Origin: Paralichthys olivaceus
Taxonomy: Eukaryota > Chordata > Actinopteri > Pleuronectiformes > Paralichthyidae
Direction: 5' to 3'
DNA length: 64,000 bases
Assembly (NCBI RefSeq): GCF_024713975.1
Contig: NC_091116.1
Location: forward strand, 4,178,463-4,242,462
This document shows, piece by piece, positions 14,501 to 27,775 of this stretch. Numbering within the stretch: the first letter of the stretch is position 1; each line of letters opens with the position of its first letter. Below the pieces are notes generated by a model. That model worked only from the letters and a program-made list of their open reading frames with translations, did not search any database and was not told the origin of the DNA. The position numbers were made by a program, and so were the translations under genes.

Positions 14501-17500
14501 CCAGACAAACCCCTCAGAGAGGAAATAGGCCCCATGTTTGTCTCTTGCTTCCTGTTTCAACAACTTGCATTGTCTTTAAAAGTGCTCCAGACCTTTAAAC
14601 ATTCGCAGACAAGGCCAAGGAAGGAACCACAAGCAAATTCTTTTTTTTTGTTATGAAAGTGTGAGTTGGAGGCGAGGAGGAGAGGAAGAAAAGGATGTCT
14701 GGCTCTGAGTCAAACATCACAACAAGGCCGTGGGGATTATTGAAGTCCGCTAATGACCGCTGAGTGCTACTGAAAGAAGGTCTCTACACCACGCTCAATG
14801 CCAGCTGTCTAGGTTGCGAGCTAAGAGACCCGTGTCAGTGTAAACACACAATTTCTCTTCATGGCCCTGATGCTACAGTAGTACCATCTTAAGTCCTTTT
14901 CAAGGGATCAATTGAAGTGGACTGTGTGGGAGTGTGTGGCTAATCAACACTGGCACTTGCAAATGGCTGTCTGCCTGGAGGAGATAGCGACAGAAGGATT
15001 AACAAGCACTCATTACCACCGGGGTCCATGAGGAAGACAGGGGGCCAAACGGTCACGAGCCAAAGTGATGGGCTGTCTCACAGCAACAGGCCTCAACATG
15101 CTTCTCATCAGGCCTGTCTGAGCTGTGGAGCTGGAGAGGCATGTATCAACACTGGGACTTTAGTGATTTTCTAGTTCGAATAAAGGCCCCAGGAATATTT
15201 CCAAAACTAAATTTAGATATATCAATCTAACCCGTAATTACTCGACTTTATATTTCACATTAATGTGGGTACAACTGTGAACAAAATCCAAAATTTAAAC
15301 CTGAGGAAAAGTCTCCTTGAATTTCTTTTTGGATATTAGTACTTTGGGAGCAAAAAGACATTGACGATAAAGATGCTTTAAGACGTGCAGTGAACTTCAG
15401 TTAATCTCCCGAAATTATCTGGAGGGGCTGAATATGAGAACGCAAATGTTGCTGCTGACATTATCCTGGATTTTTCCTGCCAACCCTCAAATAAAAACTC
15501 AATATATAAGTCTATAATGTCTGAGTGAGCCCATGGGAGAACACAGGATTTACTGCAAGTGAGTGATCATTGATGACATTTCTAAAAAAAAAAAAAGAAT
15601 ACAAGCATCTCTAGAAGACAAAGATGTCACCTTAGAGTGACAACCAGATTCGAGAGCATAAATATAAAATACAAAAACACACAATCTCGATATTACACGA
15701 TATATGTCTTGCCGCCTAAGTCCAACATGCAGTGACTATGTTATAGCACGTACCTTTTGTATCTGCTTGCTCCGACACTTCATTAATGCTATAAGGTTGT
15801 CATGAGTGACACATACAACTCAAACAACCTGTGTTTACGCCTGAACCACTTACTAAGATAAATGTGAATTCACAACCATGCATTAAATACGCATTTCCTG
15901 AAATATTTCCTATTTTTTTCTCAGCTACAACAATTGAGGATAATCTTGGTTATAATGCAAACACTTCAGCATCACTTGTGTTGTTGCTGCATCAACCCTG
16001 ACCCCACAACATCATACACAAACCTTTCAGATTTAAGTAGGAAGGTTCGCCCATTTAAAGCATATAAATAACTGTGATTGAGGTGAAAGGACTCTGAATA
16101 CAAGCAAGCTTATAAAGTAGTTTTTACTTCCTGCTGATCATGAGAATCCAAACCCGAATGATCAGTTGCCACGTCTCCTGAAGAACCGCTCAAAACAAAC
16201 AATGCTTCTGAACAAAGCGCGGCTGACGTAGTCAAGCTGCAACTTCCAGAAGACAAAAAAAAACAGAGCTTTGATCAAGACGCCGCGGACGAGATGAAAA
16301 CACTGTGAGTCGAGTGGCAATACTTCAGAGAGCACCTGTCAGCTCCGACACATTTTTACCACATCTACATCATGAGCTCGGTTGTAGCTTGATGAAAACT
16401 TAAGTGCACAGAGGCCCGCGTTGCTCTGCAGTAAATTCCTTCAAGAGGAGTGATTGGGTTCCACATCACTGTAAGAGTCTATCATTTCACAATTAGCAAT
16501 GATTAAACAGGACTGTAATTTGGAGGGCTCGTCAAACCCAAAGCTGCTAAAGAGTGTTTAAAGATGATGAAATATCTATCCATCTATCTATCTGGTAACC
16601 ATGGTGACATATGTTCATCCAGAGATGGGTGTATTTCCCTGATTCTAAAGGGAAAAGGAGAGCTACTTGTATTTTATCACTTCTATCAAATACACGATTA
16701 TGAAGTAAATATACCCTTTTACACAACTAGTGCAGTATCCGTTCCATACCTGCCTATAAGGGTGGGGCTGTTTGCGGTAAAAGTATTCCTTGTCATTAGT
16801 AAGCCCCCCCCCCCAGGCCAACGATGTCACTTTTTATTGTTTGTGTGTTAGACATCGTGTGCAGAGATTTTTTATATAAGAGTGTAAATAGAGTGTTCAT
16901 CCTACCTGGTTTATCTACAATGAAGATTTCTTTTTAGTAAAGGGTTTTCCTAAAATGAAACTGAATTGGCTTTATTACGTTATTATGTTCATGCATGGTT
17001 TATATAGAGGTTTGAATGATTTACTTCGCTGGTGTATCTATTCATATATTGCAGAAGTCAGAGGTCTGTTCAGCAATCTTCAAAACCAAGTTCACAACTT
17101 GAAATGAGCGTCGTGCTTTCACTTTGAAAACAACGTGATGCAAAGGAAGTGATTAAAAGCTCCTGTGGACTGTGGTTTAGTCAGCCCGCAGACAGACAGA
17201 TGTTAATTTTCCTTCACCTACTACAAGTATTACTATTCGCCATGTAACCATGATCCTCCACTGAAACAGCAATCAAAAGAACATGCACTGATAAATACAC
17301 TGCTGTCCTTAACACGTGATAGGATGAAGCCGCTCCTGGTACCATGAACTAATTCACGCTGCCATCAAAATATTTTCTCCCTCTGATCGCTCATTAGAGG
17401 GCCTCGCGTATCTCCACTTTACAAGCTCTTAATAATGCAGCTGGAGAGACGTCTAATGCACTAATATGTCACCACAATTACCCATCACTAGGATCGCATG

Positions 17501-20500
17501 GTAACCAAAGTGAGAGGCTGCTAAGGCGTGTTAATATCTGCGTTGCTCAACAAGAAGACGATATTCCTCGTGGGGGCTGTTAAATCTCAAAAAATTCCAG
17601 GGCTAAGTAGTCGCACAGTCAGCGTGGAATATAATTATCTGAGGGTAATTTCATGAAAGTTGCCAGGGGAAGCTTTATGATATAAACATTATGTCCTGCT
17701 TTCCCGGCATGCGCCCCATCCATTATTGCGTGCCTCTTTCATAAGTGTTGGTGTATTGGCTGGGAAAGCGCGATGATGTATAGCATGTCCGAGAGTAAAG
17801 GGCCAAGTCTGGCGATGAATGATGGGAGCGGAGAAATTGGGTAATAACTACCACAGTGCACCAGCATGCATCAGTACATACAGGTCTATACTGTCACTCG
17901 TTTGCATGTGCGGTGATTTATTGCAGCAAAAGGCACAAACACACACACATAATGTGCCTGCATGTAGAGGTAGAGTGATTTATTACGCTGGAAAACACCG
18001 GTCCAACACGACTTTCAGTCTTGATCAGCCAAATGAAACATATATGAATGCACAGGTGATGCGACAGGTACGTTAAGCACACACACTGTTGTGTATAAAG
18101 GTAAAAAAACGAGGGCTTGGGGTAGCCCGGGGTCGCCTGAAGGTTTTTGCATTTACATTTACGACCTCCACCGAGGAAGTTCTGTTTTTTTTTTTGTGGT
18201 TAGTTTGTTTGTTGGACAGCAGGTTTGGATGGTTCAGAAGAAAACGGATAATGGTGCAGATCTGAACAAAAGGGTCAGAGACATTGTGAGATGGTTTGTT
18301 TTTGAGATTTTCACTTAATTTACAAGGGAATAAGGAGTATTTAGTTAGGACACTGATATTTATGTGTTTACAATCTGTTGCAGCTTGATTGGATTTAACT
18401 CTTGAAGCTTGGTTTTAAAACATAAAACGGAACTTCTGTGTCGTAGGTATCTGTTTATGCCTGATGTACAAACTAGTCCAGATTTTCAAAGCAGCAGTGA
18501 TGCTTTTTAAAACTAGTGTGAATTTAGTGAAAGTGACTCTCAGTGACTCTCTCACCTGAGTAAACCCAATTCATCATATTTATCATATTTAAAGTCAGCC
18601 ACAGAGAACGACCTTGCCCATCTACTACTGATAGGAAACAGGAAACAAACAGCGGTCTCCTGCTTTTAAGTCTGATGTTTTGTTGACCCGTTCATCCTCC
18701 CTGACCTTGTCCCTCTTGTTTCACACCCTCACATGACTTCCTCCTTTGCTCCCAATCAACAAGAGTCATTAAGTACCACGGCTGCTGGCGGGCACTGTCA
18801 CTTGAACCGTAACAGTCGATTTGGGCATTTGCTCGGAGAGGTAACTGAACAGAACCAGTGCATGACAACCTGCGTGTGCGTGATGTCGCGACGGGACCAA
18901 GTTACCTACCTTTGCACACTGTTTATGATTTTGACACCAGCCGAAGGATCCATTGTTCTAAAGAGATAAACGAAAAGAGGGGGGACAAAGACAGAATCAC
19001 AAGAAAACACGTTGTTGTAATTGCATTAAGTGCAGGGAAATACATTTGAATTCCTTAATTATAGGTTAGCAATGTCACGGCTTGGAGACAGGCAACATAA
19101 TTACAGTTTATTCAGTGAACATCACAGAGCTACAGGGGGTTCACAAAAGTGCTATTCTTCTGTATCAAGACAAACGACTGTTTCATGGCTCTCCTGTTGC
19201 GAGCCTGAGGACATTTGTTGGAAAATAGTGAGTGCAGATCCAGGGTCATTGATCATGGTGGGACAATAGATCTATTTAATTTGATTTAATTATTTACAGC
19301 ATGACTAAACTGGTATCTAATCAGCAGTGCCGTGAAATTAACACTCGCCAGTGTATCCCTATGAATGTTATTGATATGTATATATATAATCAATCTCTCA
19401 CCTCCTTTCTTGCCTTAAATCCTCGACATAATCTATTTGTTTTCCCACGTTAAAGAATAAGACTGGCATTGGTCTATATTTATTCAATGTCATCAAATCC
19501 CACACACAACCAGAACCAACAATTTGTCCAGTTCTTAATACTTGCTGTAAGTGGCTCTTATTTCTAAGCCTGTTGGTTCCGGCTGTTGATAAAGAAATGT
19601 TCAATCGGGGTTCGGGGGCAGCAGGATGGTGTGTGTCGAAATGATTCGGTCAAAATAAACAACAGAATGTGTTAGTGTGTGTATCCGTGGTAATAAAAGA
19701 TTATATCATCCGGTGCTACAACTTCACTGCTTTGTTTTTATCGTTTTTCGAGAGCTGAAAGAAAAAGAGGAGAAAAAAATCCCTTGACGCTGAATGACCC
19801 TACATTATATTCTGTAACAACTCTCTCTATGTCACCTGCGTAAAGCCTGTATTAAGGTTGAGCATGTCTGTGGCACCGTTGCCAACACCGTTGCTAAATC
19901 AGAACTACTTCAATATACACATATAAATTAATGCAAAAATCTTAACAAATTTACTTGACGAAATCACATAATAAACTTAAGGCAATTTCAATATTTTAAC
20001 ACTCTAGTTCCAGTAATTAATAAAGCAAAATACTTCTCCAGACTTCTCTCTGTTTACTAATGGATGGGAGTTTAATGTTAACTAGACATGTGAGGTGATG
20101 TTTATATATTGAGGCGTCGGAGTCTTGATTCGGTTTGATGGGTACCAGCTGCGGAGGAACCGGATTTCGGTTCATCCACCACTTCTGCATTGGCACTGAA
20201 CAAATTCGTCATATTAATTTAATTCCCCTGGCACTGGAAAGCTGAATAAGCTGCATTTAGGGTAAGTTACATAGAATGTTGGTCTTTTCTGGGTTTGTTG
20301 ACGATAAGAAAAAATGATTCAAGACTAAAGAAACGATTCTCAAATCTGAATGGGGAACACAAAGTCCTCGTCCGTCATGTACTAACACTGAGGCTGGCAT
20401 TAGAGACTGCTGTGTGTGCTGGTGATTCGAGATGAGAGCATGTGGCCTTTCAGACACTGACATTTGCTCTGTCAATAAATAAATAGAGCATGATTGATGG

Positions 20501-23500
20501 AGAGCTGAGTTAAATTGTCTCCTCTGGGGCTGGGGGATTAGTGGAGTGAAGGTCTCTTCCTCTCGCTCAACTTCCCCAAGTCTAACCGAGCTGCACTTCA
20601 GCAAATCGCTGCGCGATGCTCCAGTGGAGCTGCTCACACAAAGTTGACCAGGCAGCTCTCAGCAGTAATAACAATTATATCGGGACGCTGTGACTGATTG
20701 GAGGCCAATTGGTGTGGGCTAATATTCCTTATTGTAAAAATCCCCCAAACACACCACATAGACCTAATTAGGTGAAGAATACAAGTGGATATTAATCTAA
20801 AAGGCTTCTCACTGTCGAAAAGAGTCAAGACTGGTTGACAACCAATTAACTCAGACTCATTTGCTAATGATGATGCAAATTAAAGGAAAATAAACCGTGT
20901 TAATTCTACTGATGTGACACTTTCATGTGATCAAACTTTCACTAAACAAATGGGTTTGTATATCCACGTCGTAGGGGACCAGTGTTCGTAGACGGCCGTA
21001 TACAAATGTGGATCATGGCGCTCGCTTTTCTGTGATCTCTCCTGAAATTCGCGAAGTAGAATCACAGCAATCGTGTATAAAATGATGAGTCGACTGTAAA
21101 TTTGACTTATAATTTTGTGAAACAGGCGCAAAGGACCAGTGGTCGGTCAGGGAGACGCTTCACAATGTCATTTGACAACCTGACGTGCACTTTTGTTGAA
21201 GGATAGTCACTAAAATTGACACAAATCCGGAGTGTGGTAGTGCTCCAGTGGATCCAAATCAATCCTTATTCCAACAACTACACATTGCACATAGACAGAG
21301 GGTCAGTAGGTTTGTTCTAAACCATGTAATAAATTAGCCTTAGCATGGAAACAGTACGGTCAACAATAGTGACTTTAACAAGGTCTTTTATAGCGGAGCT
21401 GGTAAAAATGTTTAAGAAAAGGAACCAATTTCTGATTGGTAGCAAAAAAATAATCCGAAAATGTGTGATAGGGATGAATATAACAGTAAGAATATGACAT
21501 TTTGTGCACCTAAAAACAGCATGTGCTTTAAAACTGAAAGCAGCATAGATAGTGACTCTGGCGCCTTTAGAAATGTGGGATTTCTCCACACAGCTCAACA
21601 GCTCTGTTACACAATAAATAACCATAAACCGTGGTTTGTTTCAGGGCCCTTTCCAGCACTGGGTCCCCGGAATCTGGAATACACCCACAAAGACAGTCCC
21701 AGCTTTTTTCTGAGAGGACCAGAGCAATAAAATCCAGCAGCAAAGGCCCTTGCAAAAGAGTCCTGCTGTTTCAGTGGACGTCTACACTGACCCTGTCCCG
21801 TCACTCAGAGGGTTGGAGGTTTGATTCCCGTCGTAGTCTGACCCAGACATCCCCCAGCCCAACCCATCCACATCCGTGAGGTCAATGCAAGAGTGTTTCG
21901 CGCTCCAGCAGCCATCGATTTGGCATCAGCGCTGCACAAAACTCTCACTGACTCACTTCTCCTGAATGCTGGGCACTGTCAGACAAAGAATGGAGTCGGT
22001 TAAATATGCTTTAGTATCTGAGGGGCAGATTTGACAACTTGGAGGTTGAGCTAGTTGTACACCTCTAGGTTTGGTGGAGTTAAAAACATGCAACTATAAC
22101 GCAACAGAGAATCACAGAGGTGTTCATGATTTCGCCTGATTTCTCTTATTTTTCTGGACTGGACCATCATTCTGTGTTGCAATCATTGTTCTAAGTGTGT
22201 GCAGGGATGCTGTCAACATCACTCTGAAGCCTGGAGAGAAGAAGGGACGTGCTGCCCTGTGTGTGTGTGTGTGTGATGAGACTGATACTAAATGATCTGT
22301 ATGAGTAATATAATCAAGATGACAAGTCTTATTTCTAAAAATTGAAGGCTTTCTGTCAACTCTATCAATTTGAATAAAACTAGAGGACTTTTGCAGCAGC
22401 AGTGCAATTATACCCATTATGAATATGTATGGATCTAAATATTACATTTTCCAATAATGCATTTTTAAACAAGATATTTTTAGATTCTGCTGAGAGCCTG
22501 ATTAATTAAAATCTAATTTGAGTCACTGGCTGTTTAAAGCACCAGAGAATTACTTTTACCATCGTCTTAAGGTTAGAAATGGAAAGTTTCAATTCCAGTT
22601 GTTGGCCTCTGTTTATTTTTATTCTTGGACTTTTGGTTTTAGTTTTCTAGAAATCCAAAGAGTGTAACGATAAAACAAAATGAAGCAACTAAATCAGTGG
22701 GCTTTTGAGTATTGTATCAAGGCTTTCCTTTGATAAACACTTATAACATTGTGTTGTGCATTTCTTTCTAAAATGCACAGGATGGTTTCCACATTCCACA
22801 TAAAGATAGATTTCCAAATAAAAAATTGAACTGCCTTACAAAGGAGCAGGGTTAAGGGTAGATAACAAGAAGATATAACGATGCTAGAAATATATTTGTT
22901 GCTCTACAATAACACCTTACCGCAGAGGATAGCAGAATCTTTGCAGTCATCTCCAATTCTGCGTAATAACTAAACAGTGTCACGTTTAATTGTTCCTCAG
23001 GAATCGAAAATGTGTTTTGATTCTACTTGCATGTACTTGTACTTCTTGATAAACATTTCCTCACATTTGAAGGTATTGTGTAGTTATATAAAAACATGAA
23101 GTCATCTGCTTGGTGTTGTACCTGTCGCCGATTTAGTGACTAAGTGTCCCTGGATCAAATTGGTCCTCGTTAGGCCTATGAGCAAATTGTGATCTGTGAA
23201 TGTACACATGAAATGTGATTAATTGAGTGATTGATATAGTATGAAAATGAAAGTGAAGGTAATTACCATTTAAGTGTAATACAACTGCACACAAGAGTAA
23301 CAACGTGTATGTATGCTGGTCACTTCCTGTCTCTGAGGTCATACTTTTCACACATATGAACAGAATCAGACATTTAAAGCCAACAAAAGGAAAAATCACA
23401 TATTAACATCCAAAACATCTAATTTGACTTAAACTGTAAGGTTTGCAGTGTGGCCCTCTTAAACACTGTCAGCACTACTTATTTGTTTTATTGTGTGGCC

Positions 23501-23839
23501 CTTGAATGTGCAGGCTGTGATTCTATTTCAATGGCCCTTGAATGAGTTTCAAGACAGTACACATTTGTGTAAACTGCTGGAACTCAGCTGCGCGTCACGT
23601 CTGAGCGCACAGCAGCTCCAAGCGCCCGTGCGCCCCGGTGCCATCCACGTCCTTACCTGGAGCGATGTGGAGAGCGCAGCGACGCTGTGCAGGCTGAGGC
23701 ACCGCGACGCACACCTCGCCCTGGACACGCTCTCCGGCCAGGACTCATCATCATCCGTCTCGGCGCGCTGCTTCCTGGCGCACACGCCGGAGCCGAGGAG
23801 GAAAATAATCCACAGAGACGCGCTGCTTGTGGCCGGCAT
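2137..23839 (-). CDS. anos1: Anosmin-1 (Kallmann syndrome 1 protein), complete 14-exon gene
   Basis: Secreted extracellular-matrix glycoprotein that binds heparan sulphate and FGF receptor and guides olfactory and GnRH neurons (family knowledge). Exons read from high to low: 23839-23657, 18957-18910, 10506-10441, 9899-9677, 9072-8888, 8740-8611, 7997-7792, 7185 (or 7188)-7059, 6041-5934, 4672-4584, 4389-4218, 4112-3889, 2898-2757, 2189-2137. All phases join, giving 651 (652) aa; human is 680. Residues 1-21 are a signal peptide. The Cys-rich region runs from about 43 ([11 protein letters not shown]) through [16 protein letters not shown]. The WAP domain has eight cysteines at 127, 140, 144, 150, 156, 157, 161 and 165. 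Four FN3 domains follow (about 176-280, 283-388, 400-505, 515-630), with [17 protein letters not shown] in the first. The last exon gives a basic His/Arg-rich tail, as in human. The exon 5 donor (GTTATC) is weak. The a or b fish paralogue cannot be told from the sequence. Confidence 0.95.
2243..2616 (+). mobile_element. MITE-like repeat, copy 1 (about 370 bp)
   Basis: It starts with a GGTTCAGTGTGTAAGATTT-like end and finishes with CTACACACTGAACCTTTAA. The two ends are inverted repeats of each other, and no coding capacity is seen. Sister copies lie at 32333-32699 (reverse), 37581-37855 and 56980-57338, with a fragment at 55326-55550. This copy lies just downstream of the last anos1 intron acceptor, inside intron 13. 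Confidence 0.75.
5545..5735 (+). repeat. Decayed interspersed repeat, non-LTR 3' end type
   Basis: The stretch runs from GGGGTTTGCATGGGTTTT through CTTCCTCCCACAGACCAAA and CAATGTCAGCCAGGATTGGC to AAAATGGATCGATGG. I recognise this order as the 3' part of a very common fish retrotransposon tail, which usually ends in GGATGGATGG. It sits in an anos1 intron. The family name is not assigned. Confidence 0.6.
8571..8595. repeat. (CA)n microsatellite beside anos1 exon 6
   Basis: An uninterrupted CA run starts about 15 nt inside the intron that follows anos1 exon 6, next to the donor at 8610. Similar short CA/TG runs occur at 668-690, 6080-6100, 22258-22275 and 29658-29674. Confidence 0.9.
10840..11030 (+). 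repeat. Pyrimidine-rich (TTCC)n-like tract
   Basis: A long run of C and T with repeated TTCC and TTTC units in anos1 intron 2. It opens a spurious low-complexity frame ([14 protein letters not shown]). It is simple sequence, not coding. Confidence 0.75.
11640..12290 (+). mobile_element. Decayed LINE (non-LTR retrotransposon) 3' fragment
   Basis: The plus strand contains TTTACCAGTTGAAATACATT followed by CCAACTCTCACCTGTGGTCGTGAGC. This matches the end of a common fish LINE reverse-transcriptase ORF, usually read as Y-I-P-T-L-T-Y-G-H-E-L. It is followed by GGATGTCTGGACCACC...GGATAAGCAG, resembling that element's 3' end. The reading frame is broken by many changes. The clade is not determined. 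Confidence 0.5.
18958..23656 (-). other. anos1 intron 1 (about 4.7 kb)
   Basis: Lies between the exon 1 donor (CAG|GTAAGG) and the exon 2 acceptor (CTCTTTAG). Apart from a GT run near 22258-22275 and a sequence near 21800-21835 that resembles a tRNA-type B box (GGTTTGATTCC), I see no repeat family or gene. First introns often carry enhancers, but nothing in the bases proves one here. Confidence 0.6.
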
Positions 23840-23900
23840 CCCTCTTCTTCGTGTCCAGGCTGCAGCGGGGGCTGTGGAGCAAGGGAATGCAGTGGGGAGT
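23580..23900 (-). promoter_or_regulatory. CpG-rich block around anos1 exon 1
   Basis: This stretch is much richer in G+C and CpG than its flanks, with many CGCG, GCGC and CCGG motifs. It covers the start codon at 23837-23839, the signal-peptide exon and its donor, as a CpG-type 5' end would. No TATA box was identified; the transcription start is unknown. Confidence 0.45.
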
Positions 23901-24616
23901 AATCTGATGGAAGTCCAGCTAAACTAGAAATTATATAGCCAAGGGAGGAGCTATAAGATCTAGGCGTACACAGTTAGGGTCAGGATGCTGAGAGGCTTCG
24001 GTTTGCGTGAAGCTCTCAGTTCACTGGAGCCACAGCCATGTGCCATATATGTCACCTGACGTAAAACTGTAAAGACAAATGTGATGGAGTAGTTTGCTCA
24101 TCTCATGACCTATAGGTACCTTTTTTTTACCTCATAATATGATTTACATTGTAGTATATTCTCTTTGTCATGTCATAACAGTCCCATTTAGGACAAATGT
24201 CCAAAATGCCACAGATAAAGACGTGCATGAACAAACTAAAATTGCATGTGCTCATATTTGCGGTGGGTGAACTAAACGGATCAGTTTGTATCTGCTAAAC
24301 GTGAGCGTAGTTCATCCATGGAATCACGCAGCCACATTGTATTCTATTAAAGTGAAGCGGAGCAAAAAAAGAGGTTTAAGTAGGGACTGCCAGTAAATCA
24401 AGATTGGCTTATAGGCCAAAACGAAAGGTATTGTGACAAAACATCAGAGGTAAGATTTAAGTTTCAGCGAGAGTTGGTCACAGAAAGATAATAAAAAGAT
24501 TCTATTGGAATAGCATGTCCGTAGGTACTGGCTTTGTGGACATGTCTAGTTTGTGGATATGTTTTGAGAATGGTTATGTAGTTCATCGGGGTTTGGATTC
24601 AGGTTTTATTTATCTT

Positions 24617-24755
24617 GATCTATCTATCTATCTATCTTGATATATCTATCTTGATCTATCTATCTTGATATATCTATCTATCTTTCTTGATATATCTATC
24701 TTGATCTATATATCTCTACCTATCTATCGATCTTTATCAATCTATCTATCTTGAT
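24617..24755. repeat. TCTA/GATA microsatellite upstream of anos1
   Basis: About 140 bp of TCTA units interrupted by TTGA steps (TATCTATCTTGATCTATC), the same composite pattern as the large array at 27776-28865. It starts about 780 bp upstream of the anos1 start codon. Read in the direction of anos1 transcription it is a GATA-type array. Confidence 0.9.
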
Positions 24756-25479
24756 AAACAGTCTCTCAGCTAATGACATCAGCAAAAGATAACTTGTGTC
24801 AGGAGTCAGCAAACCTGGAGTCCGATCGAAGAAACCTGAGAGGTGTGTGTTAAAGCTACTGCGGTTTATAAAAACCACAACATGAAGCGTGAACATGCTT
24901 CACAAAATAGAGATCCCAGAGGAGTTAGAATGAGGAACTGTTGATGTGTTGAAGAGTTTAGAAATTCATCAGTCTACTGTCAGACAAACTGTCTGTGCGT
25001 GGAGACGGTTCAGTTCTGTGGCTACACTCCCCGGAGGTGAGCACCAGTCTGAGTCCGACGGCAGAGGATGTTAAATGAGAGAAAAAAAGAAACCCAGTGT
25101 AACAACTAAAGGCTTAAAGGAATCAAGCTGGCAAAGGTCTGTGTTTATGAGTCTACAATACTCAGATCATTTCGCCAAACAAACTTCCCCTTGCACCTGA
25201 AGTTTGCCAAAGAGCAGCTTGATAATTGGTTTGGGAAAAACAAGCAGCACTGTACATGGTGTGAAAAGGACACGGCATACCAATGTGAAAACTGTATCCA
25301 AATACAGAAGTATTGCAGAGGTTGCATTGTGATTTTGGGCCTGGAATCCTGAACATCATCATGAAGGGAATAAGGTTTATCAAGACATTTTACAGAATTC
25401 AAAACAACTTGTTTCACAATACAAGGTACAACAGTGTTATAGTTCAAGCAAATCACACTTGGTCTACGTTTCTGACTTG

Positions 25480-25960
25480 ATGAAGATCAGATGTGCAGAC
25501 TTTCTGCTGTCCTAGTGCAACGGGGAGCTCGTTCCACCATTTAGGAGACGGGACAGCAAACAGTCGGGATCTTGTTTGGTGGTTTGTTCGCAGTGAGGGA
25601 GCAGCAAGCCGATTGGCAGATGCAGAGTGGAGTGGACGGGCTAGGGGTGTATGGTTTGACAATTACCTGGATGTAGACTGGACCCGATCCGTTCACAGCA
25701 TGGTACGCAAGTACTAGTGTTTTGAAACAGATGCAGGCAGCTACTGGTAAAGGAGCGGAGTAGTGTGAGTGAATTTGGGTAAGATAAAGACCAGTCAAGC
25801 TGCTGCTTTCTGGATGAGCTGCAGGATAGGTAGACCAGCCAGGAGGGAGCTGCAGTTGTTTAGGCATATTTATGGTTCAGTGTCTTACCCAAGGACACTT
25901 TGTTATGTAGAATGGGGAAAACTGGGATCGAACCACTGGAAACCTGTCCAGAGCGTACCC
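25480..25960 (-). mobile_element. LINE fragment with decayed ORF2 end
   Basis: The minus strand at about 25655-25480 reads TRSRLFAVPSPKWWNELPVA, resembling the R-x-F-x-V-x-x-P-x-x-W-N-x-L-P motif near the C-terminus of many fish LINE reverse-transcriptase proteins. Adjoining plus-strand text (TGGATGAGCTGCAGGATAGG, then CTGGGATCGAACCACTGG) matches repeats that commonly accompany it. No intact enzyme is present. Confidence 0.5.
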
Positions 25961-27775
25961 TATCTCAAGCTAATGTTATAACCGGGATGGCTGCACATTT
26001 AATTAGTTGTTTGATCATTTATCTTACCACAGTGTGCAAACACCGTGAGTTTTTTTCTCGTTTATCTGAACCCAACTAAAGGTTTCCGTTAGAAATCCAT
26101 AAAAAACTTGACAATGAAACCGGGAGCCATCATCACAAGAGCACTGGGGAGTGATGACAGCTACAGTACGAGTCTTATATGAATGTATTAACAACAGTGC
26201 TGCCACGACTTCAGCAACACTCATTATGTTACAGTGCTTCATAAGCTTTATGGCATATTTCCAGGAGTTTTATTTAGGGCCAGATGTTGGAGCTATCTCA
26301 CACCTCTTGCTGTTATATTAATGCAGAGGAAACATTAATGTTGGGGAATCCGTGACTTTACACACAGGTAGAACCTTTTCCAGGAGAGGGAGAGTGCTTT
26401 CTCCTCGGTGTAACCAAGGGGGGGGGACGCAGGCGATATGTTTTCCAGGGAATCCCAGCTGTAGTTTTCACTGGTAGCTCCAAAACAACAGCATTTTTAT
26501 GGACTCCCCTATTAAAGTAACCACAAACATATCTCTCATAAGCAGGCAGGGCACCGCTAGTTTCCTAGCCTAGGGAAAGAAGAAAACATGACGCTTTGGA
26601 AACTCTGAAGAGATCCTCCTCGGGGTTGCCGGTTCTCTCATGCCTGGCACAAGGGCCCCCGCTTGCGCTGCTGGAGAATCCCGCAGTGTTAACAAGATGC
26701 CTATATTTCCCAGCCGCTTTGCATTTACAAACACACTCATACTGTGGTGCTGCTCCCTGTTTGGTTTTATAGAACTGCGTCTTTATGAGCCTGATGGGCC
26801 TTTTGCAGCTGAGAGTTTTTACCTCTGATTCATAAAGAGTCAGGTTCATTACGAAGCTATGTGTAAAATCCCACGGACTAAAAGGCAGCAAGGGTTCTCA
26901 ACTGAATGTCTTGTGTTTGACCCAGTTCACTGAATCCCTCTCAGTACACCCACCGGAAAAAAAATAACATGGAGCCAATGACCCAAATATCGAGAGTGTT
27001 TTCTGTTTTGTTTTGAATCTGCGGGGGGGGGGGGTATTCCTAAAATAGGGTGTTAATGCAATGAGTCTCTTGGGAGCTGATGCTCTGGTGGTCCACTCAC
27101 AACAGGAAGGAGAAAATCCCTCTGAGCTCCCTGCTGAGAGCTTGACTTACTTCACAAATAAAAACAACACACTATGACGATGTAATTGACTCATTGTGTG
27201 TTCAGCCGTGTGTGCCAATTTGCTGGGGCTAATACTCATCCTTTTTCTCCCCAAAATGTCAAATACAGTTCAATTACAAAAGCCAACAGCAGCTGAATGA
27301 ACGCAGAAGCTTTATTAGACAAAAACTTTGACCCTGGCGATGTTGTTTGGATAGAGATCAATAGAAGTTGAGCCCTGTAAACAGCAGACCTCAGATCGAC
27401 CCGTCACCGACGCGTTGACTCCACCTCTCCGCTGCCATTCACGAAAACAGCAAAAGAATGGTGTTGCGTCACTCCTGCTCCGAGGGTCTGTGGTGTTCCT
27501 GAATGAGGACAATAACAACCCTGACTGGTCAGTGTACTGAACACTGACAATGTGGACACTGACCTTGGCCCACCCTCCACTTGACTACTTGCACTAACAC
27601 AATACTGCATTGTTCACAGTTTATTTGTGCAATGATACCAGTTATTAACAGTGCAACACCCTGTTTAAATGTATAGGAATTAAAATGAAGAGGAATGTAT
27701 TTAATTATTTCTCTTAGTGAATTCTCTTTTTCTTGTGTTATGTGTGAATTAGGCTTTCCACTATCTTCATCTGTC

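Larger units (their letters stand above)
10507..18909 (-). other. anos1 intron 2 (about 8.4 kb)
   Basis: Bounded by a GTAGGT donor after exon 2 and a CCTCAG acceptor before exon 3. It holds a pyrimidine-rich TTCC tract (about 10840-11030), a decayed LINE fragment (about 11640-12290) and, near 13137-13190, the beginning of another common fish repeat. The rest is AT-rich DNA in which I see no gene. Confidence 0.7.
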
